Source: Xylophilus ampelinus
GTDB taxonomy: Bacteria > Pseudomonadota > Gammaproteobacteria > Burkholderiales > Burkholderiaceae_C
DNA length: 37,369 bases
Reading direction: 5' to 3'
NCBI RefSeq assembly: GCF_003217575.1
Contig: NZ_QJTC01000030.1
Coordinates: 1 to 37,369 of the forward strand
The notes beneath the pieces are model-generated. The model made no database searches. It saw nothing but the letters and a program-made list of their open reading frames with translations, and had not been told where the DNA came from. Each line of letters begins with the position of its first letter. Position 1 is the first letter of the stretch. Made by a program: the position numbers and the translations under genes. Of this stretch, positions 16,891 to 29,806 are shown in pieces.

Positions 16891-17882
16891 CAGCCTGCGA
16901 CGGCATTCAGGACGTGTTCGGCCTGCTGGTCGGCGTGGTAGCTGGAGCGCACCATGGCGCCGACGGCGGCGTGGGTGAAGCCCATTTTGTAGGCCTCTTC
17001 CTCGAACATCTTGAAGGTGTCGGGGTGCACGTAGCGCTTGACCGGCAGGTGCGAGTTGGACGGCGACAGGTACTGGCCGATGGTCAGCATGTCGATGTCG
17101 TGCGCCCGCATGTCGCGCATGATCTGCAGGATTTCTTCGTCGGTCTCGCCCAGGCCGACCATGATGCCGCTCTTGGTCGGCACGGTGGGGTGCAGCGCCT
17201 TGAACTTCTTGAGCAGGTTCAGGCTGAACAGGTAGTCGGACCCGGGGCGCGCTTCCTTGTAGAGGCGCGGCGCGGTTTCGAGGTTGTGGTTCATCACGTC
17301 GGGCGGCGCGGCCTTCAGGATCTCCAGCGCACGGTCGTCTCGGCCGCGGAAGTCGGGCACCAGGATCTCGATCTGGGTGGTGGGCGACAGCTCGCGGATA
17401 TTGCGGATGCACTCGACGAAATGGCCGCTGCCGCCGTCGCGCAGGTCGTCGCGGTCGACGCTGGTGATCACCACGTATTTGAGGCGCAACTGGGCGATGG
17501 TGCGGGCCAGGTTCAGCGGCTCGTCCTGGTCGAGCGGGTCGGGGCGGCCATGACCCACGTCGCAGAACGGGCAGCGGCGGGTGCACTTGTCGCCCATGAT
17601 CATGAAGGTGGCCGTGCCCTTGCCGAAGCATTCGCCGATGTTGGGGCAGCTGGCTTCCTCGCAGACCGTATGCAGCTTGTTCTCGCGCAGGATCTGCTTG
17701 ATCTCGTAGAAGCGGGTGGTGGGGCTGCCGGCCTTGACGCGGATCCAGTCGGGCTTTTTGAGCACCTCGCCCTGGACCACCTTCACCGGGATGCGCGAGA
17801 GCTTGGCGCCTGCCTTCTGCTTGGCCAGCGGGTTGTAGGTGGCGAGGGCTTGCGCCTCGCGGACGACGTCGGTTGTGCTCAT
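16890..17882 (-). CDS. lipA: Lipoyl synthase
   Basis: This 330-residue radical-SAM enzyme inserts two sulfurs into protein-bound octanoyl groups. Both iron-sulfur sites are visible: the auxiliary cluster Cys74, Cys79, Cys85 ([12 protein letters not shown]) and the SAM cluster Cys100, Cys104, Cys107 (CTRRCPFC). The C-terminal RSSYHADQQ region contains the conserved Ser that ligates the auxiliary cluster. It starts 21 nt after lipB and overlaps the helicase gene at its stop. Confidence 0.97.
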   Translation of the reverse strand: MSTTDVVREAQALATYNPLAKQKAGAKLSRIPVKVVQGEVLKKPDWIRVKAGSPTTRFYEIKQILRENKLHTVCEEASCPNIGECFGKGTATFMIMGDKCTRRCPFCDVGHGRPDPLDQDEPLNLARTIAQLRLKYVVITSVDRDDLRDGGSGHFVECIRNIRELSPTTQIEILVPDFRGRDDRALEILKAAPPDVMNHNLETAPRLYKEARPGSDYLFSLNLLKKFKALHPTVPTKSGIMVGLGETDEEILQIMRDMRAHDIDMLTIGQYLSPSNSHLPVKRYVHPDTFKMFEEEAYKMGFTHAAVGAMVRSSYHADQQAEHVLNAVAG

Positions 17883-17903
17883 TGGGCGGCGCTTTCGGCA
17901 GGG

Positions 17904-18578
17904 TCAGGGTGCGAGGTAGATGCCGAGCTTGTGCCCCAGCACCGACGCTGCCTCGTCCCAGGAAACAGGAACTCCGATTGTAGAAAGGTCGACGGTCCGC
18001 AGGCCCGCATACCCGCAGGGGTCGATTCGCGAGAAGGGTTCCAGGTCCATCGCCACGTTGAGCGCCACGCCGTGGTAGGTGCGGTGGCGGCTCACCTTGA
18101 TGCCGAGCGCCGCGATCTTTCCCAGGCCGCGGAACGGATCGCCCTCGGGCATCGGGCCGACGAGCGCCGCGTGCGAGAACGGGTCGTCCAGGCGCAGGTA
18201 GATGCCGGGCGCGGCGGGCACGCGGTGGCCCGTCACGCCCAGGTGGGCCAGCGTGGCGATCACCGCCTCCTCGATGCGGTGGACGTACTCCTTCACGAAG
18301 TAGCCGGCGCGCTTCAGGTCGATCAGCGGGTAGGCGGTCACCTGGCCCGGCCCGTGGTAGGTCACCTGGCCACCGCGGTTGGTGGCCACCACCGGGATCC
18401 CGCCGGGCGCCAGCAGGTGGCCGGCCCGGCCGGCGAGGCCCTGGGTGAAGACCGGGTCGTGCTCGCAGAGCCACAGCGCATCGGGCGTGTCGGCGGTGCG
18501 CTCGGCGGTGAAGGTCCGCATCGCCGCGTAGCTTTCCGCGTAGTCGATGCGGCCGACCACCAGGGTGTTCAGTGCCAT
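17904..18578 (-). CDS. lipB: Octanoyl-[acyl-carrier-protein]:protein octanoyltransferase
   Basis: This 224-residue LipB moves octanoyl from ACP to the lipoyl domains of dehydrogenase complexes, the step before LipA. The signatures are [19 protein letters not shown] (residues 67-85), the catalytic Lys161 in GIKVSR and the acyl-carrying Cys188 in [10 protein letters not shown]. Gene order ybeD-lipB-lipA with gaps of 31 and 21 nt indicates one operon. Confidence 0.97.
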   Translation of the reverse strand: MALNTLVVGRIDYAESYAAMRTFTAERTADTPDALWLCEHDPVFTQGLAGRAGHLLAPGGIPVVATNRGGQVTYHGPGQVTAYPLIDLKRAGYFVKEYVHRIEEAVIATLAHLGVTGHRVPAAPGIYLRLDDPFSHAALVGPMPEGDPFRGLGKIAALGIKVSRHRTYHGVALNVAMDLEPFSRIDPCGYAGLRTVDLSTIGVPVSWDEAASVLGHKLGIYLAP

Positions 18579-18609
18579 CGGCGCCGGCCTGCAGCAGGGC
18601 GGTGCCGGG

Positions 18610-18903
18610 TCACAGCACCACCTTCACCATCGGATGGCCCGACAGCGCGCGGTAGAGGTCGTCGAGCTGTTCGCGGCTGGTGGCGGTCACGGTGATCGTG
18701 ATGCCGAGGTAGTTGCCGGCGCCGCTCTCGCGCAGCTCGATGGTGCCGGCGTCGAAGAACGGGTCGTGTTCCTTCGCGATCGCGGTGATCGCATGCACCA
18801 GCCCGTCGGCCTTGGCGCCCATCACCTTGATCGGGAACAGCGACGGGTACTCGATCAGCGAATCCTTGCGGGGGTCGGTGGCGGCGGGCGGGGGGGCGGT
18901 CAT
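18610..18903 (-). CDS. ybeD: YbeD-like protein (DUF493)
   Basis: This 97-residue small protein matches DUF493: [15 protein letters not shown], then [25 protein letters not shown]. The fold is ACT-like; the function is not established, although it lies beside lipB in many proteobacteria including E. coli. An upstream in-frame ATG at 18915 exists, but the one at 18903 has GGAG with a 6-nt spacer and is preferred. Confidence 0.9.
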   Translation of the reverse strand: MTAPPPAATDPRKDSLIEYPSLFPIKVMGAKADGLVHAITAIAKEHDPFFDAGTIELRESGAGNYLGITITVTATSREQLDDLYRALSGHPMVKVVL

Positions 18904-19312
18904 GGCGGGCTCCATTAGAGGAAAGGGATCGGGTCGAAGAGCGTCACGGCGAGGGCGGCGGGATGGCGGCGCGGCGTGAAAACGCGCGGGTCTCGCCGAT
19001 CGCCATCGCCTCGAAAATGCCGGGCGGCAGGCCCTGCGCCGTGCAGGCCGCGGCCAGGTCGCGCGGCTTCACGGGAGGAGCGGCCCCGGCGGGTTGCGCG
19101 GATAAGATGCGCACGCCGAAAAAGTTGGCATGCGAATGGTCTGGGCGACGGCGGAGCGGGACGGAGGCGGCGCGAGGGCGTCAAGCATCCAACTTTCTCC
19201 CTTAACGCACCGGGTCATGGCGCCAACGTATGGGCTTCTACTTATAATCAATGGCTTTGCTCAAGTCCTGGCAATTTGTAACGCTGGAACCTTTTTTAAA
19301 GAAGCCCGCGTG
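18904..19312. other. Divergent intergenic region between ybeD and atpI
   Basis: This 409-bp stretch separates the lip operon (minus) from the ATP synthase operon (plus). It holds a probable -10 element for atpI (19243-19248). On the minus strand a 56-codon frame runs from a GTG at 19114 to a TGA at 18944 and has strong G/C bias at third codon positions (product includes GLPPGIFEAMAIGETRAF). It may be the 3' remnant of a lost gene. I do not recognise it and do not annotate it as a gene. Confidence 0.4.
19243..19248 (+). promoter_or_regulatory. Candidate -10 element for the atp operon
   Basis: A perfect TATAAT lies 65 nt before the atpI start, in an AT-richer stretch. No good -35 is visible at 16-18 nt upstream, so an activator or weak -35 contact would be needed. 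This is a consensus match only. Confidence 0.4.
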
Positions 19313-20999
<1,687 letters not shown>

Positions 21000-21036
21000 T
21001 TCCCGTCCGACGCCATCTGATGAGAAAGGTGTTGCC

Positions 21037-21507
21037 GTGAGTATCAACGCGACCCTGTTCGTTCAGGCCATCGTCTTCCTGATCCTGGTGCTGTTCACGA
21101 TGAAATTCGTGTGGCCCCCGATCGCGAAGGCGCTGGACGAACGCGCACAGAAAATCGCCGATGGCCTCGCTGCTGCCGATCGCGCCAAGTCCGAACTGAC
21201 CGCTGCCAACCAGCGCGTCGAGAAAGAACTGGCCGAAACGCGCAACGAAACCACGCAGCGCCTGGCAGATGCCGAGCGCCGTGCCCAGGCCATCATCGAG
21301 GAAGCCAAGGCCCGTGCCGGCGAGGAAGGCAACAAGATCGTTGCCGCCGCCCGTGCAGAAGCCGAGCAGCAGACCGTGCGCGCCCGTGAAGCGCTGCGCG
21401 AAGAAGTCGCTGTTCTCGCCGTCAAGGGCGCCGAGCAGATCCTGCGCAAGGAAGTCGATGCCGGCGTCCACGCCGACCTGCTCTCCCGCCTGAAGACCGA
21501 GCTGTAA
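21037..21507 (+). CDS. atpF: ATP synthase Fo subunit b
   Basis: This 156-residue subunit has one N-terminal membrane helix (about residues 5-25) and a long charged, Ala-rich coiled coil that forms the peripheral stalk. The start is GTG at 21037 with GAGAAAGG 8-15 nt upstream, and the product begins [15 protein letters not shown]. Length equals that of E. coli b. It lies 37 nt after atpE and 9 nt before atpH. Confidence 0.96.
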   Translation: MSINATLFVQAIVFLILVLFTMKFVWPPIAKALDERAQKIADGLAAADRAKSELTAANQRVEKELAETRNETTQRLADAERRAQAIIEEAKARAGEEGNKIVAAARAEAEQQTVRAREALREEVAVLAVKGAEQILRKEVDAGVHADLLSRLKTEL

Positions 21508-21516
21508 GGGGACGTC

Positions 21517-22050
21517 ATGGCAGAACTCGCCACCATCGCGCGCCCTTACGCAGAAGCGCTGTACCAGTCGGCGGCCGGCGGCGATCTCGCCGCCACCGCG
21601 GCCTGGGTCGACGAACTCTCGGCGATCGCTGCCAATCCGCAGTTCGCCCAGTTTTCCGACAACCCCAAGTTCTCGACCGACCAGGTGTTCGACGTCATCG
21701 CGGGCGTGGCACGCACGCCCCTGACCGAGCCGGCTCGCAATTTCCTGCGCATGGTCATCGAGAACGGCCGGCTGGCGGTACTGCCCGAAATCGCACACCA
21801 GTTCCGCGCGCTCAAGAACGCGCAGGGCGGCTCCTCGGATGCCGTGGTGTACAGCGCTTTCCCGATCGACGCCGCCGCGCTGGCCGAACTCGGTCAGGTG
21901 CTGCAGAAACGCTTCGGCCGCCAGTTGAACCTGACGGTCCGGCAGGATCCATCGCTGATCGGCGGCGTGCGCGTCGTGGTCGGCGACGAGGTGCTCGACA
22001 CCTCGGTCAAGGCCCGTCTCGAACAAATGAAGGTGGCTCTCGCCGCGTGA
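21517..22050 (+). CDS. atpH: ATP synthase F1 subunit delta
   Basis: This 177-residue delta subunit joins the peripheral stalk to the top of the F1 head. It begins [17 protein letters not shown], and the C-terminal [23 protein letters not shown] is the family signature. Spacing to atpF is 9 nt, with GGGG before the ATG. It is followed by a 46-nt gap to atpA. Confidence 0.96.
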   Translation: MAELATIARPYAEALYQSAAGGDLAATAAWVDELSAIAANPQFAQFSDNPKFSTDQVFDVIAGVARTPLTEPARNFLRMVIENGRLAVLPEIAHQFRALKNAQGGSSDAVVYSAFPIDAAALAELGQVLQKRFGRQLNLTVRQDPSLIGGVRVVVGDEVLDTSVKARLEQMKVALAA

Positions 22051-22096
22051 CCCGCGACCCGAGCACCCCGCTAACCCCCAAGACAAGGAAAGAGTC

Positions 22097-23650
22097 ATGC
22101 AACTCAATCCCGCAGAAATCTCCGAACTGATCAAGAGCCGCATCGAAGGGCTGGCGGGCAGTGCCGACATCCGCAACCAGGGCACGGTCGTCTCGGTGAC
22201 CGACGGCATCGTCCGCGTCCACGGCCTGTCGGACGTGATGCAGGGCGAAATGCTCGAATTCCCGGCCGGCTCCGACGGCCAGCCGTCGTACGGCCTGGCG
22301 TTGAACCTCGAACGCGACTCGGTCGGCGCCGTGATCCTGGGCGAGTACGAGCACATCTCCGAAGGCGACACCGTCAAGTGCACCGGCCGCATCCTGGAAG
22401 TGCCGGTCGGCCCCGAACTGGTCGGCCGCGTGGTCGACGCGCTGGGCCAGCCGATCGACGGCAAGGGTCCGATCAACGCCAAGCTCACCGACGTGATCGA
22501 GAAGGTCGCGCCCGGCGTGATCGCCCGCCAGTCGGTCGACCAGCCGCTGCAGACCGGCCTGAAATCGATCGACTCGATGGTTCCCGTGGGCCGCGGCCAG
22601 CGCGAACTGATCATCGGCGACCGCCAGACCGGCAAGACGGCCGTGGCCATCGACGCGATCATCAGCCAGAAGGGCCAGAACGTCACCTGCATCTACGTCG
22701 CGATCGGCCAGAAGGCCTCGACGATCAAGAACGTGGTGCGCGCGCTGGAGCAGTCCGGTGCGATGGACTACACCATCGTCGTCGCCGCCTCGGCTTCCGA
22801 GTCGGCCGCGATGCAGTACGTGTCGGCCTATTCCGGCTGCACGATGGGCGAGTACTTCCGCGACCGCGGCGAAGACGCGCTGATCGTGTACGACGACCTG
22901 TCCAAGCAGGCCGTCGCCTACCGCCAGGTCTCGCTGCTGCTGCGCCGCCCACCGGGCCGCGAAGCCTATCCCGGCGACGTGTTCTATCTCCACAGCCGCC
23001 TGCTCGAGCGTGCAGCCCGCGTCAACGCCGACTACGTGACCGCGTTCACCAAGGGTGCCGTGACCGGCAAGACCGGCTCGCTGACCGCGCTGCCGATCAT
23101 CGAAACGCAGGCGGGCGACGTGTCCGCCTTCGTGCCGACCAACGTGATCTCGATCACCGACGGCCAGATCTTCCTGGAAACCAGCCTGTTCAACGCCGGT
23201 GTCCGCCCCGCCATCAACGCCGGTATCTCGGTGTCGCGCGTCGGTGGTGCCGCCCAGACCAAGCTGATCAAGAACCTGTCGGGCGGTATCCGTACCGATC
23301 TGGCGCAGTACCGGGAACTGGCCGCTTTCGCGCAGTTCGCATCCGACCTGGACGAAGCCACCCGCAAGCAGCTGGAGCGCGGTGCCCGCGTGACCGAACT
23401 GCTCAAGCAGGCCCAGTACAGCCCGCTGCCGATCGCCCTGATGGCCTCGACGCTGTTCGCGGTGAACAAGGGTTTCCTGGACGACATCGAGGTCAAGCAG
23501 GTGCTGGCGTTCGAACACGGACTTCACCAGTTCCTCAAGACCAGCCACGGCGCCCTGCTCGACAAGCTCGAGAAGGCCAAGGCCATGGACAAGGATGCGG
23601 AAGCCGAACTGAGCACTGCAATCACCTCGTTCAAGAAGTCCTTTGCCTGA
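22097..23650 (+). CDS. atpA: ATP synthase F1 subunit alpha
   Basis: This 517-residue alpha subunit has the non-catalytic nucleotide site GDRQTGKT at residues 174-181, and the C-terminal motif [17 protein letters not shown] is intact. Three copies alternate with beta in the F1 head. AAGGAAAG lies upstream of the ATG. Length and domains (beta barrel, RecA-like, helical bundle) are normal. Confidence 0.98.
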   Translation: MQLNPAEISELIKSRIEGLAGSADIRNQGTVVSVTDGIVRVHGLSDVMQGEMLEFPAGSDGQPSYGLALNLERDSVGAVILGEYEHISEGDTVKCTGRILEVPVGPELVGRVVDALGQPIDGKGPINAKLTDVIEKVAPGVIARQSVDQPLQTGLKSIDSMVPVGRGQRELIIGDRQTGKTAVAIDAIISQKGQNVTCIYVAIGQKASTIKNVVRALEQSGAMDYTIVVAASASESAAMQYVSAYSGCTMGEYFRDRGEDALIVYDDLSKQAVAYRQVSLLLRRPPGREAYPGDVFYLHSRLLERAARVNADYVTAFTKGAVTGKTGSLTALPIIETQAGDVSAFVPTNVISITDGQIFLETSLFNAGVRPAINAGISVSRVGGAAQTKLIKNLSGGIRTDLAQYRELAAFAQFASDLDEATRKQLERGARVTELLKQAQYSPLPIALMASTLFAVNKGFLDDIEVKQVLAFEHGLHQFLKTSHGALLDKLEKAKAMDKDAEAELSTAITSFKKSFA

Positions 23651-23682
23651 TCGCGTTCAGGTGAAGGTTCCAAGGAGTTCCA

Positions 23683-24549
23683 ATGGCAGCAGGTAAGGAA
23701 ATCCGCGGCAAGATCAAATCGGTGGAAAACACCAAGAAGATCACCAAGGCCATGGAAATGGTGGCCGCGTCCAAGATGCGCAAGGCGCAGGACCGGATGC
23801 GCGCCGCGCGTCCCTACAGCGAGAAGGTCCGCGCCATCGCCGCCCACCTGGGCGAGGCGCATCCCGAGTACACCCACCCGTTCATGCAGGCGAACGAGGC
23901 CAAGGCCGCGGGCTTCATCGTCGTGACGACCGACAAGGGTCTGTGCGGCGGCATGAACACCAACGTCCTGCGGGCGGTGACGACCAAGCTGCGCGAGCTG
24001 CAGTCGCAGGGCGTGCAGGCCGAAGCGGTGGCCATCGGCAACAAGGGCCTCGGTTTCCTGAACCGCATCGGCGCCCGGGTGGTGTCGCATGTCACCGGCC
24101 TCGGCGACACGCCGCACCTCGACAAGCTCATCGGGCCGGTCAAGGTGCTGCTGGATGCGTATGCCGAAGGCAAGCTCGGCGCGGTCTACCTCTGCTACAC
24201 CCGCTTCATCAACACGATGAAGCAGGAGTCGGTGGTCGAACAGCTGCTGCCGCTGGCCCCCGAGACGCTGCAGAAGGATGCCAGCGCCCCCGCATGGGAC
24301 TACATCTACGAGCCCGATGCGCAGAGCGTCATCGACGAGCTGCTGGTGCGCTATGCCGAATCGCTGGTCTACCAGGCGGTGGCGGAGAACATGGCGTCGG
24401 AGCAGTCGGCCCGGATGGTGGCGATGAAGGCCGCGACCGACAACGCCGGCAACGTCATCGGCGAACTCAAGCTGATCTACAACAAGACGCGCCAGGCTGC
24501 GATCACGAAAGAACTTTCGGAAATCGTCTCGGGCGCCGCCGCCGTCTGA
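23683..24549 (+). CDS. atpG: ATP synthase F1 subunit gamma
   Basis: This 288-residue central-stalk subunit begins [27 protein letters not shown] and keeps the ending [16 protein letters not shown], the two coiled-coil helices that rotate inside the head. The middle [15 protein letters not shown] is conserved. AAGGAG lies before the ATG. It is 32 nt after atpA. Confidence 0.97.
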   Translation: MAAGKEIRGKIKSVENTKKITKAMEMVAASKMRKAQDRMRAARPYSEKVRAIAAHLGEAHPEYTHPFMQANEAKAAGFIVVTTDKGLCGGMNTNVLRAVTTKLRELQSQGVQAEAVAIGNKGLGFLNRIGARVVSHVTGLGDTPHLDKLIGPVKVLLDAYAEGKLGAVYLCYTRFINTMKQESVVEQLLPLAPETLQKDASAPAWDYIYEPDAQSVIDELLVRYAESLVYQAVAENMASEQSARMVAMKAATDNAGNVIGELKLIYNKTRQAAITKELSEIVSGAAAV

Positions 24550-24577
24550 CGACGGCGCGCGTCGAAGTCACGTTTAA

Positions 24578-26017
<1,440 letters not shown>

Positions 26018-26144
26018 GCGGTGTATCCGGGCGCCTGGCGGCGTTGCCGTGCTCGACGTACGCAAGTAAGTCTCCGCGCGGTGCCTTGCCAGTCACCCGG
26101 CTACTTGCTTTCACCTGCTTTTTGTCAGCGTAAAAGGAAACCAC

Positions 26145-26564
26145 ATGGCCAACACCATTCATGTCGACGTCGTCAGCGCGGAAGAGTCGATCTTTTCCGG
26201 CGAGGCACGCTTCGTCGCCTTGCCGGGTGAAGCCGGCGAGCTGGGCGTGTATCCGCGCCATACGCCCCTGATCACCCGGATCAAGCCGGGAACGGTCCGC
26301 ATCGAGACGGCAGACGGTGGCGAAGAGTTCGTTTTCGTGGCCGGCGGCATTTTGGAGATCCAGCCCGACTGCGTCACCGTGCTTTCCGATACCGCGGTGC
26401 GCGGCAAGGACCTGGACGAAGAAAAAGCCAACGCCGCCAAGGCAGCCGCTGAGGAAGCGCTGAAGAACGCCAAGACCGATCTGGACCTGGCCCGTGCGCA
26501 GTCCGAACTGGCCGTCATGGCCGCCCAGATCGCCGCCCTGCGCCGGTACCGCCAGAAGCGCTGA
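26145..26564 (+). CDS. atpC: ATP synthase F1 subunit epsilon
   Basis: This 139-residue epsilon subunit has an N-terminal beta sandwich ([20 protein letters not shown]) and a C-terminal helical hairpin that can inhibit ATP hydrolysis. AAAAGGA precedes the ATG. It is the last gene of the operon and is followed 22 nt later by a terminator. Confidence 0.97.
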   Translation: MANTIHVDVVSAEESIFSGEARFVALPGEAGELGVYPRHTPLITRIKPGTVRIETADGGEEFVFVAGGILEIQPDCVTVLSDTAVRGKDLDEEKANAAKAAAEEALKNAKTDLDLARAQSELAVMAAQIAALRRYRQKR

Positions 26565-26586
26565 TCACGCATTGCAGCCCGCCGTC

Positions 26587-26610
26587 AAAAACCGCCTCCG
26601 GGCGGTTTTT
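26587..26610 (+). terminator. Intrinsic terminator of the atp operon
   Basis: A perfect 10-bp stem, AAAAACCGCC (26587-26596) with GGCGGTTTTT (26601-26610), encloses the tetraloop TCCG. The T-run is part of the right arm. Its symmetry permits use from either side. Confidence 0.92.
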
Positions 26611-26907
26611 GCTTATGGGCGGCCTTGGTCCGAGTACGACGTGGTGGCCCATGCGGGGCGGAGGCCGCGCGACTGGATGGCTGGAGGCGACGGGTAATTT
26701 GTTGCAGAGCTGTGTCGCAGGCGTAATAACCTGCATTGCCCCACTCCGTCTCTCTGCTACAGGAACCGTCCATGCCCCTGCCTTTCGCGTCGCGCGACTT
26801 CGTCTGCCGTGTAAAGCGGCGCCGCACGGACCGTCATGCAGCCCCGTGGGCGCTTGTCGGCGGGCAACCGGTCGTTCCCTTCTCGATGGCCTGAGCGGCG
26901 CAGCGGC
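26611..26907. other. Region between the atp terminator and the exonuclease gene
   Basis: No known gene lies in this 297-bp stretch. One short frame, ATG at 26772 to TGA at 26894 (40 codons, Arg-rich product), has AGGA about 8 nt before it and might be a small protein or leader peptide upstream of the repair cassette. I do not recognise it. A promoter for the cassette should lie here but no convincing pair of hexamers was found. Confidence 0.3.
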
Positions 26908-27966
26908 ATGGACCTCGTCGTCGCCCGGCCCGAAGGCCTGTACTGTCCCCCGGGCGATTTCTACATCGATCCCTGGAAGCCGGTGGAGCGGGCCGTCATC
27001 ACCCATGCGCACTCGGACCATGCCCGCTGGGGGCATGCCCACTACCTGGCCCAGACCGACAGCGAGGGCACCCTGCGCACCCGGCTCGGGGCCGACATCA
27101 ACCTCCAGACGCTGCCCTACGGCGAGACCATCGAGCACCACGGCGTGAAGGTGTCGCTGCATCCGGCGGGCCACGTCCTCGGGTCGGCCCAGGTGCGGCT
27201 GGAGCATGGTGGCCGGGTCTGGGTGGCCTCGGGCGACTACAAGCTGGAGGACGACGGCACCTGCGCGCCCTTCGAGGCGGTGCGCTGCGACACCTTCATC
27301 ACCGAATCGACCTTCGGCCTGCCGATCTACCGCTGGCCGACGCAGCCGGTGCTCTTCGCCGACATCGACGCCTGGTGGCGCGCCAACGCCGAGGCCGGCC
27401 GCGCCTCGGTGCTGCTCTGCTACAGCTTCGGCAAGGCGCAGCGGCTGCTGCACGGGGTCGACAGCAGCATCGGGCCGATCGTGGTGCACGGCGCGGTGGA
27501 GCCGCTCAATGCGGTGTACCGCGCGGCCGGCGTCGCGCTGCCGCACACCTACCGGGTGACCGACGAGGGTGTCGATGCCGCGATGCTCAAGACCGCGCTG
27601 GTGCTGGCACCGCCCTCGGCCCAGGGCTCGACCTGGCTGCGGCGCTTCGGCAACTACTCCGACGCCTTCGCCAGCGGCTGGATGCAGCTGCGCGGCACCC
27701 GCCGCCGCCGGGGGGTCGACCGCGGCTTCGTCATGTCCGACCATGCCGACTGGCCCGGCCTGCAGCAGGCGATCGGCGCGACCGGGGCCGAGCGCATCTT
27801 CGTCACCCACGGCAGCGTCGAGATCCTGGTGCGCTGGCTGACCGACAACGGCCTGGAGGCCCAGGGCTTCAAGACCGAATACGGCGACGAGGACGAAGCC
27901 GACGGCGACGCCACCGCCAAGTCCGCCACCGAAGCCCCTGCCGAGCCGGTGCCTGCTGCCGCATGA
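26908..27966 (+). CDS. Ligase-associated MBL-fold DNA exonuclease
   Basis: This 352-residue metallo-beta-lactamase-fold nuclease has the metal-binding motif THAHSDHARWGH (His33, His35, Asp37, His38) and later HPAGHVLGSAQV and VMSDHADWPGL. This family lies beside an ATP-dependent ligase and a DEXH helicase in many bacteria and is thought to process DNA ends. The ATG at 26908 begins the conserved part; the frame is open further upstream without similarity. The stop overlaps the ligase start (ATGA). A C-terminal tail of about 25 residues is acidic and Ala-rich. Confidence 0.92.
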   Translation: MDLVVARPEGLYCPPGDFYIDPWKPVERAVITHAHSDHARWGHAHYLAQTDSEGTLRTRLGADINLQTLPYGETIEHHGVKVSLHPAGHVLGSAQVRLEHGGRVWVASGDYKLEDDGTCAPFEAVRCDTFITESTFGLPIYRWPTQPVLFADIDAWWRANAEAGRASVLLCYSFGKAQRLLHGVDSSIGPIVVHGAVEPLNAVYRAAGVALPHTYRVTDEGVDAAMLKTALVLAPPSAQGSTWLRRFGNYSDAFASGWMQLRGTRRRRGVDRGFVMSDHADWPGLQQAIGATGAERIFVTHGSVEILVRWLTDNGLEAQGFKTEYGDEDEADGDATAKSATEAPAEPVPAAA

Positions 27967-29621
27967 AAGCCTTCGCCGCGCTGTACCGCGCCCTCGACGC
28001 CACCACCTCCAGCCTGGCCAAGCAGGCGGCCCTGCAGCAGTACCTGCTGCAGGCCACGCCGGCCGATGCCGCCTGGGCGGTGTACTTCCTGGCCGGCGGC
28101 AAGCCGCGCCAGCTGGTGCCCACCAAGCTGCTGCGCCAACTGGCCCGCGAGGCGGCCGGCCTGCCCGAGTGGCTGTTCGACGAAAGCTACGACGCGGTGG
28201 GCGACCTGGCCGAGACCATCTCGCTGCTGCTGCCCCCGCCCGATGCCGAGCACGACCTGGGCCTGGCCCACTGGGTCGAGCAGCACCTGCTGCCGCTGCG
28301 CAAGGCCGCGCCCGAGACCCTGGCCGACACCCTGCGTGCCCAGTGGCGGCAACTGGCGGTGGACGAGCGGCTGGTCTACTTCAAGCTCATGACCGGCAGC
28401 TTCCGTGTGGGCGTATCGAAGCTGCAGGTCACCCAGGCCCTGGCCGCGGTGGGCGGCGTCGATCCGAAGCGCGTCGCACAGCGGCTGATGGGCTACACCC
28501 ATATCGCCGGCCGCCCGGCGGCCGAGGACTACGCCCGCCTGATCGCCACCGAGAGCGAAGGCGAGCGCGACCAGCAGACCAGCGGCCAGCCGTATCCTTT
28601 CTTCCTGGCCCATCCGCTCGCCCTGCAGGTCGCGCAGTTCGACACCGCGGTCGGCCCGCCCGACCGCTGGCAGATCGAGTGGAAATGGGACGGCATTCGC
28701 GCCCAGCTGGTGCGGCGCGGCGGCCAGGCCTGGATCTGGTCGCGCGGCGAGGAGCTGGTGACCGACCGCTTTCCCGAACTGCAGGAGATGGCCGGCGTGC
28801 TGCCCGATGGCACGGTGCTCGACGGCGAGATCGTCGTCTGGCGGGCCGACCAGGCGCAGCCCTTCGCCGAACTGCAGAAGCGCATCGGCCGCAAGACGCT
28901 CGGCCCCAAGCTGCTGCGCGAGCTGCCGGTGGTGCTGCTCGCCTACGACCTGCTGGAGGAGGGTGGCCGCGACCTGCGGGCGCTGCCCCAGCACGAGCGG
29001 CGTGCCCGGCTGGACGCGCTGCTGTCCACCGCCCGCCATCCGGCGCTGATCGCCAGCCCACTGCTGCGCGGCGACAGCTGGGATGCGCTGGCCACCGTCC
29101 GCGAACAGGCGCGCGCCATGGGCGTCGAGGGCATGATGCTCAAGGCCCGCGACGCCGAGTACGGCGTGGGCCGCACCAAGGACGTCGGCACCTGGTGGAA
29201 GTGGAAGATCGACCCGCTCTCGATCGACGCGGTGCTGATCTACGCCCAGCGCGGCCACGGCCGCCGGGCCAGCCTCTACAGCGACTACACCTTCGCCGTC
29301 TGGGACGCGCCCGAGGAGGGCGGCACCGAGCGCCGGCTGGTGCCCTTCGCCAAGGCCTATTCGGGTTTGACCGACGCCGAGATGGCCAAGGTCGACGCGG
29401 TGATCCGCAAGACCACCATCGAGACCTTCGGCCCGGTGCGCAGCGTGAAGCCGACCCTGGTCTTCGAGCTGGGCTTCGAAGGCATCGCCCGCAGCAGCCG
29501 CCACAAGAGCGGCATCGCGGTGCGCTTCCCCCGGATGCTGCGCTGGCGCGAGGACAAACCGGTGGAAGAGGCCGACTCCCTCTCGACGCTGGCAGCGCTG
29601 CTGCCGCACTCGGACCCATGA
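27963..29621 (+). CDS. ATP-dependent DNA ligase (bacterial cassette type)
   Basis: This 552-residue ligase has an N-terminal DNA-binding domain, then a nucleotidyltransferase core with the adenylated Lys241 in EWKWDGIRAQ, followed by DGEIVVW and GMMLKARD, then an OB-fold with WWKWKIDPLSIDAVL. It seals nicks with ATP, separate from the NAD-dependent LigA of replication, and lacks the LigD polymerase and phosphoesterase domains. The ATG at 27963 overlaps the exonuclease stop by 4 nt. Two repeat elements, not the helicase gene, follow directly. Confidence 0.94.
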   Translation: MKAFAALYRALDATTSSLAKQAALQQYLLQATPADAAWAVYFLAGGKPRQLVPTKLLRQLAREAAGLPEWLFDESYDAVGDLAETISLLLPPPDAEHDLGLAHWVEQHLLPLRKAAPETLADTLRAQWRQLAVDERLVYFKLMTGSFRVGVSKLQVTQALAAVGGVDPKRVAQRLMGYTHIAGRPAAEDYARLIATESEGERDQQTSGQPYPFFLAHPLALQVAQFDTAVGPPDRWQIEWKWDGIRAQLVRRGGQAWIWSRGEELVTDRFPELQEMAGVLPDGTVLDGEIVVWRADQAQPFAELQKRIGRKTLGPKLLRELPVVLLAYDLLEEGGRDLRALPQHERRARLDALLSTARHPALIASPLLRGDSWDALATVREQARAMGVEGMMLKARDAEYGVGRTKDVGTWWKWKIDPLSIDAVLIYAQRGHGRRASLYSDYTFAVWDAPEEGGTERRLVPFAKAYSGLTDAEMAKVDAVIRKTTIETFGPVRSVKPTLVFELGFEGIARSSRHKSGIAVRFPRMLRWREDKPVEEADSLSTLAALLPHSDP

Positions 29622-29632
29622 TGAGAACGGTT

Positions 29633-29649
29633 GCTATAAAAAACATAGC
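29633..29649. repeat. GCTAT-N7-ATAGC palindrome, copy D
   Basis: A 17-nt sequence with arms GCTAT/ATAGC around AAAAAAC, 11 nt after the ligase stop. It is followed by a second hairpin GCCGGCG...CGCCGGC (about 29654-29671) and a T-rich stretch (29682-29690), so the whole may act as a terminator or attenuator inside the cassette. Confidence 0.6.
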
Positions 29650-29772
29650 TATTAGCCGGCGCTGTTCGCCGGCTGCGGCTACTTTTTCTTTGAAAGTATC
29701 GCTGATGCCGCCGAGGCGACCGGATGGGATGGGCCTGCTGGACAAGCGCGTACCGCTGCCCCCTGTTTTGTC

Positions 29773-29806
29773 CCCTCTCCCTCTGGGAGAGGGCTAGGGT
29801 GAGGGC
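29773..29806. repeat. REP-like palindrome at the helicase start
   Basis: CCCTCTCCC (29773-29781) pairs perfectly with GGGAGAGGG (29785-29793) around TCT, followed by CTAGGGTGAGGG. This matches a palindromic repeat type that is widespread in proteobacterial intergenic DNA. The right arm carries the only plausible ribosome site (GGAGAG) of the helicase gene, and the tail contains its GTG start. Confidence 0.7.

Noticed and set aside
16891-18474. Extension of the SNF2 helicase to about 1700 residues
   Set aside because: The extra N-terminal part is a frame shadow of lipA and lipB with no similarity. The ATG at 16890 overlapping the lipA stop gives a sensible start.
22007-23548. A 513-codon minus-strand frame opposite atpA
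   Set aside because: Low-complexity His/Asp/Gly/Val-rich product typical of antisense shadows; atpA is unambiguous.
29724-29798. ATG at 29724 as the helicase start
   Set aside because: The added residues are encoded by repeat DNA and do not resemble the family N-terminus; no ribosome site was seen.
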